Shown here in pieces: positions 1 to 7,413 of a DNA stretch of 64,000 nt (its first letter is position 1; the number at the start of each line of letters is the position of its first letter). The stretch lies in NCBI GenBank assembly GCA_015057625.1, contig SVDZ01000004.1, positions 1-64,000 on the forward strand, given 5' to 3'. The DNA comes from Lachnospiraceae bacterium. GTDB taxonomy: Bacteria > Bacillota > Clostridia > Lachnospirales > Lachnospiraceae. The notes beneath the pieces are model-generated. The model was not told where the DNA came from and did no database searches. It saw only the letters and a program-made list of their open reading frames with translations. The position numbers and the translations under genes are program-made.

Positions 1-84
1 AGTGCTTGTTTGCGTTTCAGAAAAAACATTTGCAGGTATACGGTAAAAGACTGAATCTTAAGCAGAGGATTGTTTCATAAAGTA

Positions 85-340
85 TAGTATATGAAATGTG
101 AGCAATAGTTTTCAGATGAGCAAAGCATAAACGTGACAATCCATGTGACGATAGCTATATTTTCGTTGCTACGAGCATTCTAGCTGAAAATGCGGGCGCG
201 CTGTTTGAGTCCGAAGGACGAGTTGCGCAGGAGCATTTTCTAATAAGCGAATGCGAGGAGTAGAAAATATAGTGTGTCACGGATTGTTACTTTATGCGTG
301 CTCATAGAAAACTTTGCGTCCGTTTCAAAAACTATATATT
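85..340. repeat. Giant imperfect palindrome (about 255 bp)
   Basis: The region before icd carries no credible gene but folds on itself. The arm starting near 102 (GCAATAGTTTTCAGATGAGC) matches, with small mismatches, the reverse complement of the arm ending near 317. Pairing continues inward through GCATAAA, ACAATCC and TATATTTTC blocks, then GAAAATGC (185-192) with GCATTTTC (233-240), and ends at a small GTCC-GAA-GGAC hairpin near 210. The outermost part (about 85-101 with 320-340) is weaker. It could be a structured RNA, a mobile palindromic element (REP/MITE-like) or a decayed insertion. Its family is not recognised. Bases 1-84 show nothing I can interpret. Confidence 0.7.
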
Positions 341-343
341 TTG

Positions 344-374
344 AAAAAAACATCCGGGAACCGGATGTTTTTTT
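344..374 (-). terminator. Intrinsic terminator after icd
   Basis: CATCCGG/CCGGATG stem with a GAA loop, flanked by seven A on one side and seven T on the other. It can therefore stop transcription in both directions. It lies 8 bp past the icd stop codon. Confidence 0.88.
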
Positions 375-381
375 CAAGCAT

Positions 382-1590
382 TTACATTAAACCTTCAAGT
401 GTCTTTCTTATTGCAAGAATGAACTCTTCGGTATTTAATTTCTTTTTATTTTCAAGTGTTGAGATGAGGTATAAATCTCCTGTCATCTCTCCATTCTCGA
501 TTGTGTCGATACATGCTTTTTCAAGCTTATCTGCAAATGCCATAAGTTCAGGAATGTTATCAAGTTCTCCTCTTTTTCTGAGAGCTCCTGACCAAGCAAA
601 AATTGTTGCGATTGGGTTTGTAGATGTCTCTTCGCCCTTTAAGTGTTTGTAGTAATGTCTCTGAACTGTTCCGTGAGCTGCTTCGTACTCATAATATCCG
701 TTTGGAGAAGCAAGTACTGAAGTCATCATCGATAATGAGCCAAATGCAGTAGCTACCATATCAGACATAACATCTCCATCGTAGTTTTTACATGCCCAGA
801 TGTATCCGCCTTCAGAACGCATTACTCTTGCAACTGCATCATCTATAAGTGTGTAGAAGTATTCAATACCTGCAGCATCAAATTTTTCTTTATATTCATT
901 TTCAAATATTTCTGCAAAAATATCTTTGAATGTATGGTCATACTTTTTAGAAATAGTATCTTTTGTTGCAAACCATAAATCCTGTTTTGTATCAAGAGCA
1001 AAATTAAAACAACTTCTTGCAAAACTTTCGATTGAATCATTTAAGTTGTGCATACCCTGGATAATTCCTGCACCTTTGAAGTTATGGATAAGTTCTCTTG
1101 TCTCTTCTCCTGCTTCATTTGTATAAACGAGTTCAGCTTTTCCTGCTCCAGGTATCTTCATCTCTGATCCCTTGTATACATCACCGTAAGCATGTCTTGC
1201 GATTGTAATTGGCTTAGTCCAGTTTTTAACGTATGGCTCAACACCTTTTACAATGATTGGAGCTCTAAAAACTGTACCGTCAAGAATTGCTCTGATTGTA
1301 CCGTTTGGGCTCTTCCACATTTCTTTAAGGTTATATTCTGTCATTCTTGCAGCATTTGGTGTGATAGTTGCACACTTTACAGCAACACCGTATTTCTTTG
1401 TCGCTTCTGCCGAATCAAATGTTACCTGATCGTTTGTTTCATTTCTGTATTCAAGTCCTAAATCGTAGTACTCTGTCTTCAAATCAACGAATGGTGAAAG
1501 TAATTCATCTTTGATCATTTTCCAAAGAATTCTAGTCATTTCATCTCCATCCATCTCAACCAATGGGGTGGTCATTCTAATTTTTTCCAT
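382..1590 (-). CDS. icd: NADP-dependent isocitrate dehydrogenase
   Basis: Converts isocitrate to 2-oxoglutarate and CO2 with NADP reduction in the cytoplasm, feeding glutamate synthesis in an organism that probably has only a partial TCA cycle. The 402 residues are full length for the homodimeric, eukaryote-like subfamily. The N-terminal [15 protein letters not shown] block, the TITPNAARM substrate loop, [17 protein letters not shown] and the late [11 protein letters not shown] stretch are typical of that subfamily and unlike the E. coli Icd type. The ATG follows AGGAGG at good spacing. It is monocistronic, with its own promoter overlapping the end of the upstream protease gene and a strong terminator behind it. 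Confidence 0.97.
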   Translation of the reverse strand: MEKIRMTTPLVEMDGDEMTRILWKMIKDELLSPFVDLKTEYYDLGLEYRNETNDQVTFDSAEATKKYGVAVKCATITPNAARMTEYNLKEMWKSPNGTIRAILDGTVFRAPIIVKGVEPYVKNWTKPITIARHAYGDVYKGSEMKIPGAGKAELVYTNEAGEETRELIHNFKGAGIIQGMHNLNDSIESFARSCFNFALDTKQDLWFATKDTISKKYDHTFKDIFAEIFENEYKEKFDAAGIEYFYTLIDDAVARVMRSEGGYIWACKNYDGDVMSDMVATAFGSLSMMTSVLASPNGYYEYEAAHGTVQRHYYKHLKGEETSTNPIATIFAWSGALRKRGELDNIPELMAFADKLEKACIDTIENGEMTGDLYLISTLENKKKLNTEEFILAIRKTLEGLM

Positions 1591-1622
1591 TTGTATATCC
1601 TCCTACTGACATATTCTTTTGA

Positions 1623-1651
1623 ATTATACTCTAATTAAACTTATTTGTAAA
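1623..1651 (-). promoter_or_regulatory. Predicted icd promoter
   Basis: On the minus strand TTTACA (1646-1651), a 17-bp spacer and TATAAT (1623-1628) sit about 35 bp upstream of the icd start. This is a near-consensus vegetative promoter. The -35 box overlaps the stop codon of the neighbouring protease gene. Confidence 0.65.
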
Positions 1652-2522
1652 TAAATTTAAATATATCAATCATCCCATAGCCCTGTCGATTTATATCCAT
1701 ATTCATATTCTTACATGATTTACACAATTCATTTTTTATTTTTTGATTACTGCAGTTGTGATAGATACTTTTATATAGAGCAATACCTCCTGATACAATA
1801 GGTGTTGCCATAGATGTACCACTTTTTCTTGAATACGCAGAAACATTGTAGTTACTATTACAACTCACAATCTTATTTGCAGGTGCAATAACTTCCGGTT
1901 TATATTCATTTAATTTTCCTCTGCCGGAATAATCCCTGACACGTCTATTGTTAATTCTTACAATTTCATTATTTTCCAAAGCTCCAACAGTTATTACTTT
2001 CTTACTGTTGCCCGGAGCGGTTATTGAATCAACATCGGGACCGTTGTTTCCTGCCGAAGCAACAACAATCAAGCCGATATTCCAGAGATACTCAATACTT
2101 TTAGTAATAGTCAACAATTTATCAGAATCAGAACCAAATGATATATTTACTATCTCTATCGAATATTTATTTCTATTTTCTGCTATCCATCTCACTGCTT
2201 CTACAACATTATCCTCTTTTCCAATTCCATTTTCATCCAATACCTTAAGTATAATTAAGCCCGTCTCCGGAGCAATTCCTCTATATAAACCATCAGACAT
2301 ATTTCCATTTCCTGAACATATCCCTGCGATATGTGTTCCGTGGCCATTGTCATCATACAATTCTTGATTACCATTAACAAAATCTTTAAAGGTCACTATA
2401 TTATTTTCTATATCAGGATGGGCAACTGCTCCCGTATCTAATATTGCAATATTTACATTACTCCCCTTGATACCATTTAAATGTAAATTATCTATTCCCA
2501 ATTTTTTTCTTACTTTATTCAT
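1641..2522 (-). CDS. Subtilisin-like serine protease (S8), no signal peptide
   Basis: A compact 293-residue S8 protease with a complete catalytic triad: Asp29 in NIAILDTG, His61 in NGHGTHIAG and Ser237 in SGTSMATP. The oxyanion Asn is in SAGNNGP near 159. There is no signal peptide, and the catalytic domain starts almost at once, so a long prodomain is absent. This resembles intracellular subtilisins more than secreted ones, and cytoplasmic action is inferred. The start follows AGGATAAAAAT. It is transcribed divergently from the Cys/Gly-rich peptide gene 131 bp away, and both have GCATATAAT-type -10 regions. A role in processing that peptide, or in spore or coat biology, is possible but unproven. 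Confidence 0.9.
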   Translation of the reverse strand: MNKVRKKLGIDNLHLNGIKGSNVNIAILDTGAVAHPDIENNIVTFKDFVNGNQELYDDNGHGTHIAGICSGNGNMSDGLYRGIAPETGLIILKVLDENGIGKEDNVVEAVRWIAENRNKYSIEIVNISFGSDSDKLLTITKSIEYLWNIGLIVVASAGNNGPDVDSITAPGNSKKVITVGALENNEIVRINNRRVRDYSGRGKLNEYKPEVIAPANKIVSCNSNYNVSAYSRKSGTSMATPIVSGGIALYKSIYHNCSNQKIKNELCKSCKNMNMDINRQGYGMIDIFKFIYK

Positions 2523-2548
2523 ATTTTTATCCTGAAATTTATATATTT

Positions 2549-2623
2549 ATTATATGCAATAATTTTTTAAGGTGAGCTTATGAAAAAAGATGCTGTAACA
2601 TTTAAATGTAATTGGCATATAAT
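2549..2623. promoter_or_regulatory. Divergent promoter region with matching GCATATAAT boxes
   Basis: TATAAT lies on the minus strand at 2549-2554 (facing the protease) and on the plus strand at 2618-2623 (facing the Cys/Gly peptide). Both are preceded by GCA, giving the same 9-mer. Neither has a good TTGACA-type -35, so an alternative sigma factor is possible. The minus copy also fits the CATAnnnTA pattern of sporulation sigma-K, though TATAAT alone would explain it. Confidence 0.45.
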
Positions 2624-2653
2624 TTAATGTAAACATAAATATGAGGTATTCAA

Positions 2654-2896
2654 ATGAGTGATTTAGCTGCAACAAACTGTGGTTGCGATTGTCAGGATGG
2701 AGGAAACAACTGGCTCTTAATAATTCTTGTATTATTATTATTCGGTAACAACGGATGCGGATGTAACAATGGATGTGGAAATGATTGTTCAAGCATTATC
2801 TGGTTGTTAATCATTTTGTCAGCCTGTGGCGGAGGCTGTGGAAATATCTTAGGAAACTTTGGAGGATGCGGCGGATGTGGAGGCTGTGGCTGCTAA
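2654..2896 (+). CDS. Small Cys/Gly-rich protein (chorion-like)
   Basis: 80 residues with an unusual make-up: CGCDC near the start, a hydrophobic stretch (NWLLIILVLLLFG), a second Cys/Gly cluster, a second hydrophobic stretch (SIIWLLIILSACGGG) and a tail of GGCGGCGGCGC type. About 16 Cys and more than 20 Gly. There is no normal signal peptide. Proteins of this kind in Clostridia are often auto-named chorion-like high-cysteine proteins, and their function is not established. They could be coat or envelope structural proteins or secreted peptides. A TATAAT box 30 bp upstream and a weak TGAGG ribosome site support real expression. Two small genes follow on the same strand. Confidence 0.75.
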   Translation: MSDLAATNCGCDCQDGGNNWLLIILVLLLFGNNGCGCNNGCGNDCSSIIWLLIILSACGGGCGNILGNFGGCGGCGGCGC

Positions 2897-3016
2897 TCTA
2901 AAGCTTTAGTTGCTCACAACTAATTGAAGTAGAGTCTCATCTGACTGAGATTAATGCCTAAGTCGGGAGATATCTCACATCTTAAAATTAACTCATAAGT
3001 TGGAAGGGGGCTTTAA

Positions 3017-3328
3017 ATGAAACAGACTTACATTGACACATTGGTTTCAATGCCATCTCTTGAGTTGGTAAAAGCCCTTCTTCCTTACATGAAACTTAAT
3101 AATAAGTACTTAATAATTTTAGCTATTAAGTATTACGAATTAATGAGAGTAACTAAAATAAAAAATATAATAAACCAAAATAATATCGATGGTAATTTTT
3201 TTGATATTATAAAAGATTATATTGACCCGGAATCCCTTGAAAATATGGAGATGATTAAAAGTATTTTTGATTTAATGGCTTCCGGTGAAATGCCTTTTGA
3301 TATTGATAATTTTAAGGAGTTATTTTAA
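3017..3328 (+). CDS. Small helical protein of unknown function
   Basis: 103 residues, predicted mainly alpha-helical. It has a motif of the form LVKALLPYM followed by an IKYYELMRV helix and an acidic C-terminus ending in FKELF. There is no signal peptide or membrane segment. The start is fixed by a very strong GGAAGGGGG ribosome site. The stop codon overlaps the start of the next gene by one base (TAATG), which indicates translational coupling. I recall similar short pairs in Clostridia genomes but can attach no function. Confidence 0.8.
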   Translation: MKQTYIDTLVSMPSLELVKALLPYMKLNNKYLIILAIKYYELMRVTKIKNIINQNNIDGNFFDIIKDYIDPESLENMEMIKSIFDLMASGEMPFDIDNFKELF

Positions 3329-3636
3329 TGAATAAAACAAATATAGACAATGATTGGATGAACAATCCAGTACTGGAAGGAATATCAAAAGATAAATTTG
3401 AATTATTAAAAGTTATGTTTGAGAACAGCAAAAATATAAAACGCGAAAACCTTATTCCATTTTTTATATCTGAATCATCAAAAGCCGCCTCCAAAGGAAT
3501 ATTTTTTAATAATGAAGAAACAAATCTAATAATGGATGTCCTTACCAAAGATATGAACGAAGAACAGAAGAAAAAAGTTGAATCACTAAAAAAGTTTGCC
3601 AAAATGATGGTATCAAAAAATAGCAGAAAACAATAA
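3328..3636 (+). CDS. Small helical protein, coupled to the preceding gene
   Basis: 102 residues, charged and helical, with no membrane segment. The middle reads KFELLKVMFENSKN, then LIPFFISESSKAA, then NNEETNLIMDVLTK, with a Lys-rich end (KKKVESLKKFAKMM). It starts inside the stop codon of the preceding gene, so both are probably made together and may interact. The short converging gap to the TPM gene on the other strand (21 bp) holds no clear terminator. Function unknown. Confidence 0.8.
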   Translation: MNKTNIDNDWMNNPVLEGISKDKFELLKVMFENSKNIKRENLIPFFISESSKAASKGIFFNNEETNLIMDVLTKDMNEEQKKKVESLKKFAKMMVSKNSRKQ

Positions 3637-3657
3637 CTGTTTCCTGCTATTTTATAA

Positions 3658-4425
3658 TTAGAATCTGTGGCCTCCACCGCTGGAATGACCGCCTCCGCCA
3701 CCGCCACCGCTTCTGCCTCCTGAGCTGCTACTGCTTGGTGGATCATATATTTTTTTCTTGTTAATCAACCTGATATCCATATTGAGAATATCGATTTTCT
3801 TTTTAGTTGATTGAAGTATCTCACTGATTGATGCCTGTTTTGATGGATATGTTGCTAAAATAATACAGAAATTAACTAAAAATCCGGCTACAATAGACAA
3901 CAAAACTATTGAAATATATTTGAGAGGCTGAGCAATTTTACCCCCTTCTAAAATATAATTAATTTTCTCATAAGATTTTAAGCATGCCTTATAGTACTCT
4001 CCGTTAGTCGCATACTTATATACATTGTCTGTAATGGTATAACAGTCGTCATCAGGAATCATATCAGCAATATCTCCATTACATTTAATATATATTTCTC
4101 TGGTATCCATATCTATAAGTAATACAACTGCATTGTAATTGTATGATTGTATGTAATAATCTGCAAGTGATGCGGCAGAATTATACTCATTATAAGATAC
4201 CGTAAGAGCGCATGCATCTCCATGTAGTGTTGCCGTCTGCATTATTTCTATAAGAGAGTTTTCTTCAGAACTGCTTAACAATTCAGCGTTATCAACAATT
4301 TCCGCCTTATACCCGGTATCACTATTATAATATGTACTGCCGGCATATATCTTTTTATTAATGCATATTGTCATTATAAACAATAATATGCACATATATA
4401 ATACTTTAAAATTACGCACGGTCAT
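3658..4425 (-). CDS. TPM-domain membrane protein with Gly/His-rich tail
   Basis: About 255 residues. An N-terminal hydrophobic signal (LYMCILLFIMTICI) leads into a TPM (TLP18.3/Psb32/MOLO-1) domain, seen in AEIVDNAELLSSSEENSL and VVLLIDMDTREIYIKCNGD. A membrane helix near 170-195 and a short cytoplasmic segment follow, then a low-complexity tail ending GGGGGGGHSSGGGHRF, typical of this family. I chose the ATG at 4425 because GAAAGGG is correctly spaced; a GTG lies two codons earlier. It overlaps the zinc-ribbon gene by 14 bp, so the two form one operon. Family roles are poorly defined (membrane or envelope maintenance). Confidence 0.85.
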   Translation of the reverse strand: MTVRNFKVLYMCILLFIMTICINKKIYAGSTYYNSDTGYKAEIVDNAELLSSSEENSLIEIMQTATLHGDACALTVSYNEYNSAASLADYYIQSYNYNAVVLLIDMDTREIYIKCNGDIADMIPDDDCYTITDNVYKYATNGEYYKACLKSYEKINYILEGGKIAQPLKYISIVLLSIVAGFLVNFCIILATYPSKQASISEILQSTKKKIDILNMDIRLINKKKIYDPPSSSSSGGRSGGGGGGGHSSGGGHRF

Positions 4426-5803
4426 CACCACCCTTTCTCTTAAACTGTGGCAATTTTCTTGTAGATAACAAATTGTAGTTCATTATTACAACAATATACG
4501 CAACAATAGAAGTAAGCAACTGCGCAATTACAACAGCATAATAATAATGGTCCTGTATAGGTTTTGCAAAAAATACAAAAACACCTAATGCAATGGTTAG
4601 TCCGCATATTATAATAGATGTCATATTATATTGTTTTGATACAATATCAGAATCATCCCGATTTGTATCAGCCTTCATCAACATTCCCTTATCACCAACA
4701 TTTAAATCTCTATTCTTAACGCTCTTACTTTCAGACAATACGATTATTAATGCCATAGCCGTTAAAAAAGTACTAAATATTACTGCCGTCGTCGGTCTTA
4801 TTATAGGAAACATAAATAAAAGGATAGCAATTGGAATTGCAACCATTAAAGATCCAATTATGTATTTTGTGATATCAATAGGGATATCAGCTGCTATCTT
4901 TCCTGTCAATCCGTTGATAGTGGTATAAGAAACTCTGTCTCCCTGTCTGTGAGAAACAAACCATACCGGATACATTGACTCTTCTTTGCATCTGGTATCT
5001 GTGCCAAACACATGATTTTTATGCATGACAGGATACTTTACTGTTTTTCCTTTTACCATACTATGGTTTTCAATTGCAGTGGCAGCTGCCGAATTACAGA
5101 TTCCATCGACATCCTCTTTATAAGTATTTGCACTAACGTCAGTTGTGTCAGCATAAAACCCACTGAAAAAAGCCGGTGTAAATTTAATTGCTTTTGAATA
5201 GTCAAATGGTGCTATAGCCCCACTAATATTATCCGCAAATGAAGAGGATGCATCATATGAAATTCCTTCATAATGAGCATTCAGCCTAAAATCCAAAGCA
5301 TATTCTTCTTCTATTCTGTAATTACCACTTCTGTAATGCTTTTCAGCTTTTAAGTTCACGTAATTATCCTGTGTGGTATCATAAATCCAATATGGCATAT
5401 AGATACCTCTAAAGCTGTCAATATACTCTTCTTTCTTATATTCGGATGGAGCATACAAAGCTTTTGACATGCGCTTTCTGTATAATTCCTTACACTGATC
5501 CTTAGTAATTTGGAATGGAATTATACTGTCCGGTCGTTTACTTTTCAAAATTCTGCTCGCTAGAACTGTTGAAGCTCCGCAGAATGTACAAAATGTTGCC
5601 GCTTCATTTTCTTCACTTATTATCTCTCCCGCACACTGAGGACATGTAAAAACCTTTGCTTCATATGTGTCATGTTCTTCTGCATCTGCTTCATGCTCTT
5701 CAAACTCATATGGATCATAATAAGTATTACAGAAACTGCAAAACATTTTTTGAGATTTTATGTCGAATTTTACATTGCCTCCGCAATTTTTACATTCAAT
5801 CAT
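4412..5803 (-). CDS. Zinc-ribbon membrane protein
   Basis: 463 residues. It opens with two Cys4 zinc ribbons: CKNCGG...CSFC at 4-22, then CPQC...CTFCG at about 54-75. A soluble middle domain (about 95-320) contains SFRGIYMPYWIYD, and four or so hydrophobic helices lie between 325 and 450. The tail is basic. The start follows GGAGGAACT. It is the first gene of a two-gene operon with the TPM protein. This pairing suggests a membrane complex with a cytoplasmic metal-binding module. Its precise function is not known to me. Confidence 0.85.
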   Translation of the reverse strand: MIECKNCGGNVKFDIKSQKMFCSFCNTYYDPYEFEEHEADAEEHDTYEAKVFTCPQCAGEIISEENEAATFCTFCGASTVLASRILKSKRPDSIIPFQITKDQCKELYRKRMSKALYAPSEYKKEEYIDSFRGIYMPYWIYDTTQDNYVNLKAEKHYRSGNYRIEEEYALDFRLNAHYEGISYDASSSFADNISGAIAPFDYSKAIKFTPAFFSGFYADTTDVSANTYKEDVDGICNSAAATAIENHSMVKGKTVKYPVMHKNHVFGTDTRCKEESMYPVWFVSHRQGDRVSYTTINGLTGKIAADIPIDITKYIIGSLMVAIPIAILLFMFPIIRPTTAVIFSTFLTAMALIIVLSESKSVKNRDLNVGDKGMLMKADTNRDDSDIVSKQYNMTSIIICGLTIALGVFVFFAKPIQDHYYYAVVIAQLLTSIVAYIVVIMNYNLLSTRKLPQFKRKGGDDRA

Positions 5804-5883
5804 AGTTCCTCCTTTTCATACTTTTTAAATTTTAAATAGAACGTGTATAAAACACATCTATACTAAAGACTCCATAGACAAAA

Positions 5884-7320
5884 TTATTCTCCGGAATTGT
5901 TAACGCTTGTTTCTTCCGATTTTGTTTCAGATGTCTTTGTTTCGCTTTGTTTAGTCGTTTTTTCTGACTTGGTAGTTTCTTTTTCTTTTGTTTTTTTATT
6001 ATTTTTAGAAGCTGTAGTAGTCTTCTCTGTTTTAGTATTTTTGTTGTTCTCTTTTTTATTTGTTTTCTGATTTTTATTTTGGGTAGTTTTTTTAGTAGTC
6101 TTTTTCTTTTCCACTTTCTTTTTAACTATCTTAACGGGAACCTGCATTGAACCAATATTGCCATAATCGTCAGTTGCAACAACACTGACATAATTAATTC
6201 CCTTCTTTAATTCTTCCTTCGGGAATGCTGTAACTACTATTTTTCCTTCATTTGCAGAACAAGCGTCATCCACAAGTTCTTCTAATGCTTTTTTTACTTT
6301 GGAAGTTTGAATTTTTTTGTCCGACACATCCTCCATTTCATATTCAAGTTCATCTTTTGAAAGCTTAATTACCGGTGGAGTCGTGTCAACAACTTTATAT
6401 TTTACAGTGGCTTTGTATTCCATTCCTTTTTTGTTTTTAAATTTATAAGTAACTTCTTTTTTACCAACTGATGAAGTGTCTATAGTATCATAATTAAGAT
6501 TTTCTGTTATATCTTTTCCATCAGAACTAAGGGCTATAAGATTTGCATAATAATCTACACTGTCTCCTTTTTCAACATAAACATATTTTTCATATGCTGA
6601 CACAGTTCCGTTTGACACTTTTTTATAAGGATTCCCCTTCTGTGGATCTGTTGGATCCCAACCACACTTAGCATACAATGCTTTTGATTTTTCAATTTCA
6701 AGAGGAAGAACATCTTCTTTCTTTCCTTTAATCACTTCAACAACAGTACCGGTACCGCAATTATTGAAAATCCATGCAGCATCTTTAGCATATAATTTTA
6801 TATTTTTATTTTCTGACTGAGATTTTCCAATCTTCTTGTAGCTTGAAGCTTTTAATGTCCAACTGTACTTGTCATTATAGTCTGCAGACTGAATCCATCC
6901 GTTACCGTTGTATCTGAAATTATATTTATTCCATATGTCAGAAGTAGTATTTCTCCATTCATATGACTCCAAAAGACTGTATTTGCCTTTTTTTACTTTT
7001 GAACCAATGGAAGCCTTCATTACTTTCACTGCTTCCTGTTTTGTTTTCTTTTTATTTTGTTTGTAAACAATTACTACGTTTTTTTTCAGATTAACCTGAA
7101 TATAGTAATGGAATTTTGCTTCTTTTTCCTTTTTAGCAACATCGCTCTGTTGGTTATTGTTGTTGATTTCGACTTTTCCAATACCAAAAGACTGGCCTGT
7201 AAGTTTACTTCTTATAAACATAAGTCCACCCATAATAATAGCTGCAACTACTGCTATCTCAACAAATGTCACTAGCACATTTATAATTTTTTTCTTATTA
7301 AACACTTTAGGTGATTCCAT
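5884..7320 (-). CDS. L,D-transpeptidase-like protein lacking the catalytic motif
   Basis: About 478 residues from the ATG at 7320 (a TTG lies three codons earlier). A membrane anchor (about 13-36) is followed by a YkuD-type L,D-transpeptidase fold: YYIQVNLKKNVVIVYKQ, then KYSLLESYEWR, and near 165-195 KLYAKDAAWIFNNCGTGT. Active relatives carry an HS turn and an SxGCIRL catalytic motif just before the DAxWIxDNC segment. Here the equivalent reads SENKNIKL, so catalytic His and Cys are both gone. It continues with Ig-like domains (around VDTTPPVIKL and INYVSVVATDDYGN) and a long Lys/Thr/Glu-rich tail. It is probably an extracytoplasmic pseudoenzyme or wall-binding protein. Confidence 0.85.
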   Translation of the reverse strand: MESPKVFNKKKIINVLVTFVEIAVVAAIIMGGLMFIRSKLTGQSFGIGKVEINNNNQQSDVAKKEKEAKFHYYIQVNLKKNVVIVYKQNKKKTKQEAVKVMKASIGSKVKKGKYSLLESYEWRNTTSDIWNKYNFRYNGNGWIQSADYNDKYSWTLKASSYKKIGKSQSENKNIKLYAKDAAWIFNNCGTGTVVEVIKGKKEDVLPLEIEKSKALYAKCGWDPTDPQKGNPYKKVSNGTVSAYEKYVYVEKGDSVDYYANLIALSSDGKDITENLNYDTIDTSSVGKKEVTYKFKNKKGMEYKATVKYKVVDTTPPVIKLSKDELEYEMEDVSDKKIQTSKVKKALEELVDDACSANEGKIVVTAFPKEELKKGINYVSVVATDDYGNIGSMQVPVKIVKKKVEKKKTTKKTTQNKNQKTNKKENNKNTKTEKTTTASKNNKKTKEKETTKSEKTTKQSETKTSETKSEETSVNNSGE

Positions 7321-7356
7321 ATTTTCCAATTCCTTTTTTATATATAAGCGTTTAAT

Positions 7357-7365
7357 ATTATATCA
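7357..7365 (-). promoter_or_regulatory. Extended -10 promoter for the transpeptidase-like gene
   Basis: TGATATAAT on the minus strand, 37 bp upstream of the start codon. It matches the extended -10 pattern TGnTATAAT. It lies directly behind the terminator of the EF-G-like gene. Confidence 0.6.
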
Positions 7366-7373
7366 CAATAAAC

Positions 7374-7400
7374 CGGGAAAGTACAATTTGTACTTTCCCG
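7374..7400 (-). terminator. Hairpin terminator after the EF-G-like gene
   Basis: CGGGAAAGTACAA pairs with TTGTACTTTCCCG (13 bp, tiny nominal loop). On the minus strand it is followed by GTTTATTGTG, a modest T-rich tract. Confidence 0.7.
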
Positions 7401-7413
7401 TATAAAGAATTAT

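Noticed and set aside
2550..2792. 80-residue minus-strand frame opposite the Cys/Gly peptide
   Set aside because: It lacks a ribosome site and overlaps both promoters.
3312..3746. 144-residue minus-strand frame with Ala/Glu repeats
   Set aside because: It lies opposite the helical protein gene and the Gly-rich tail of the TPM gene; its repeats mirror the Gly codons.
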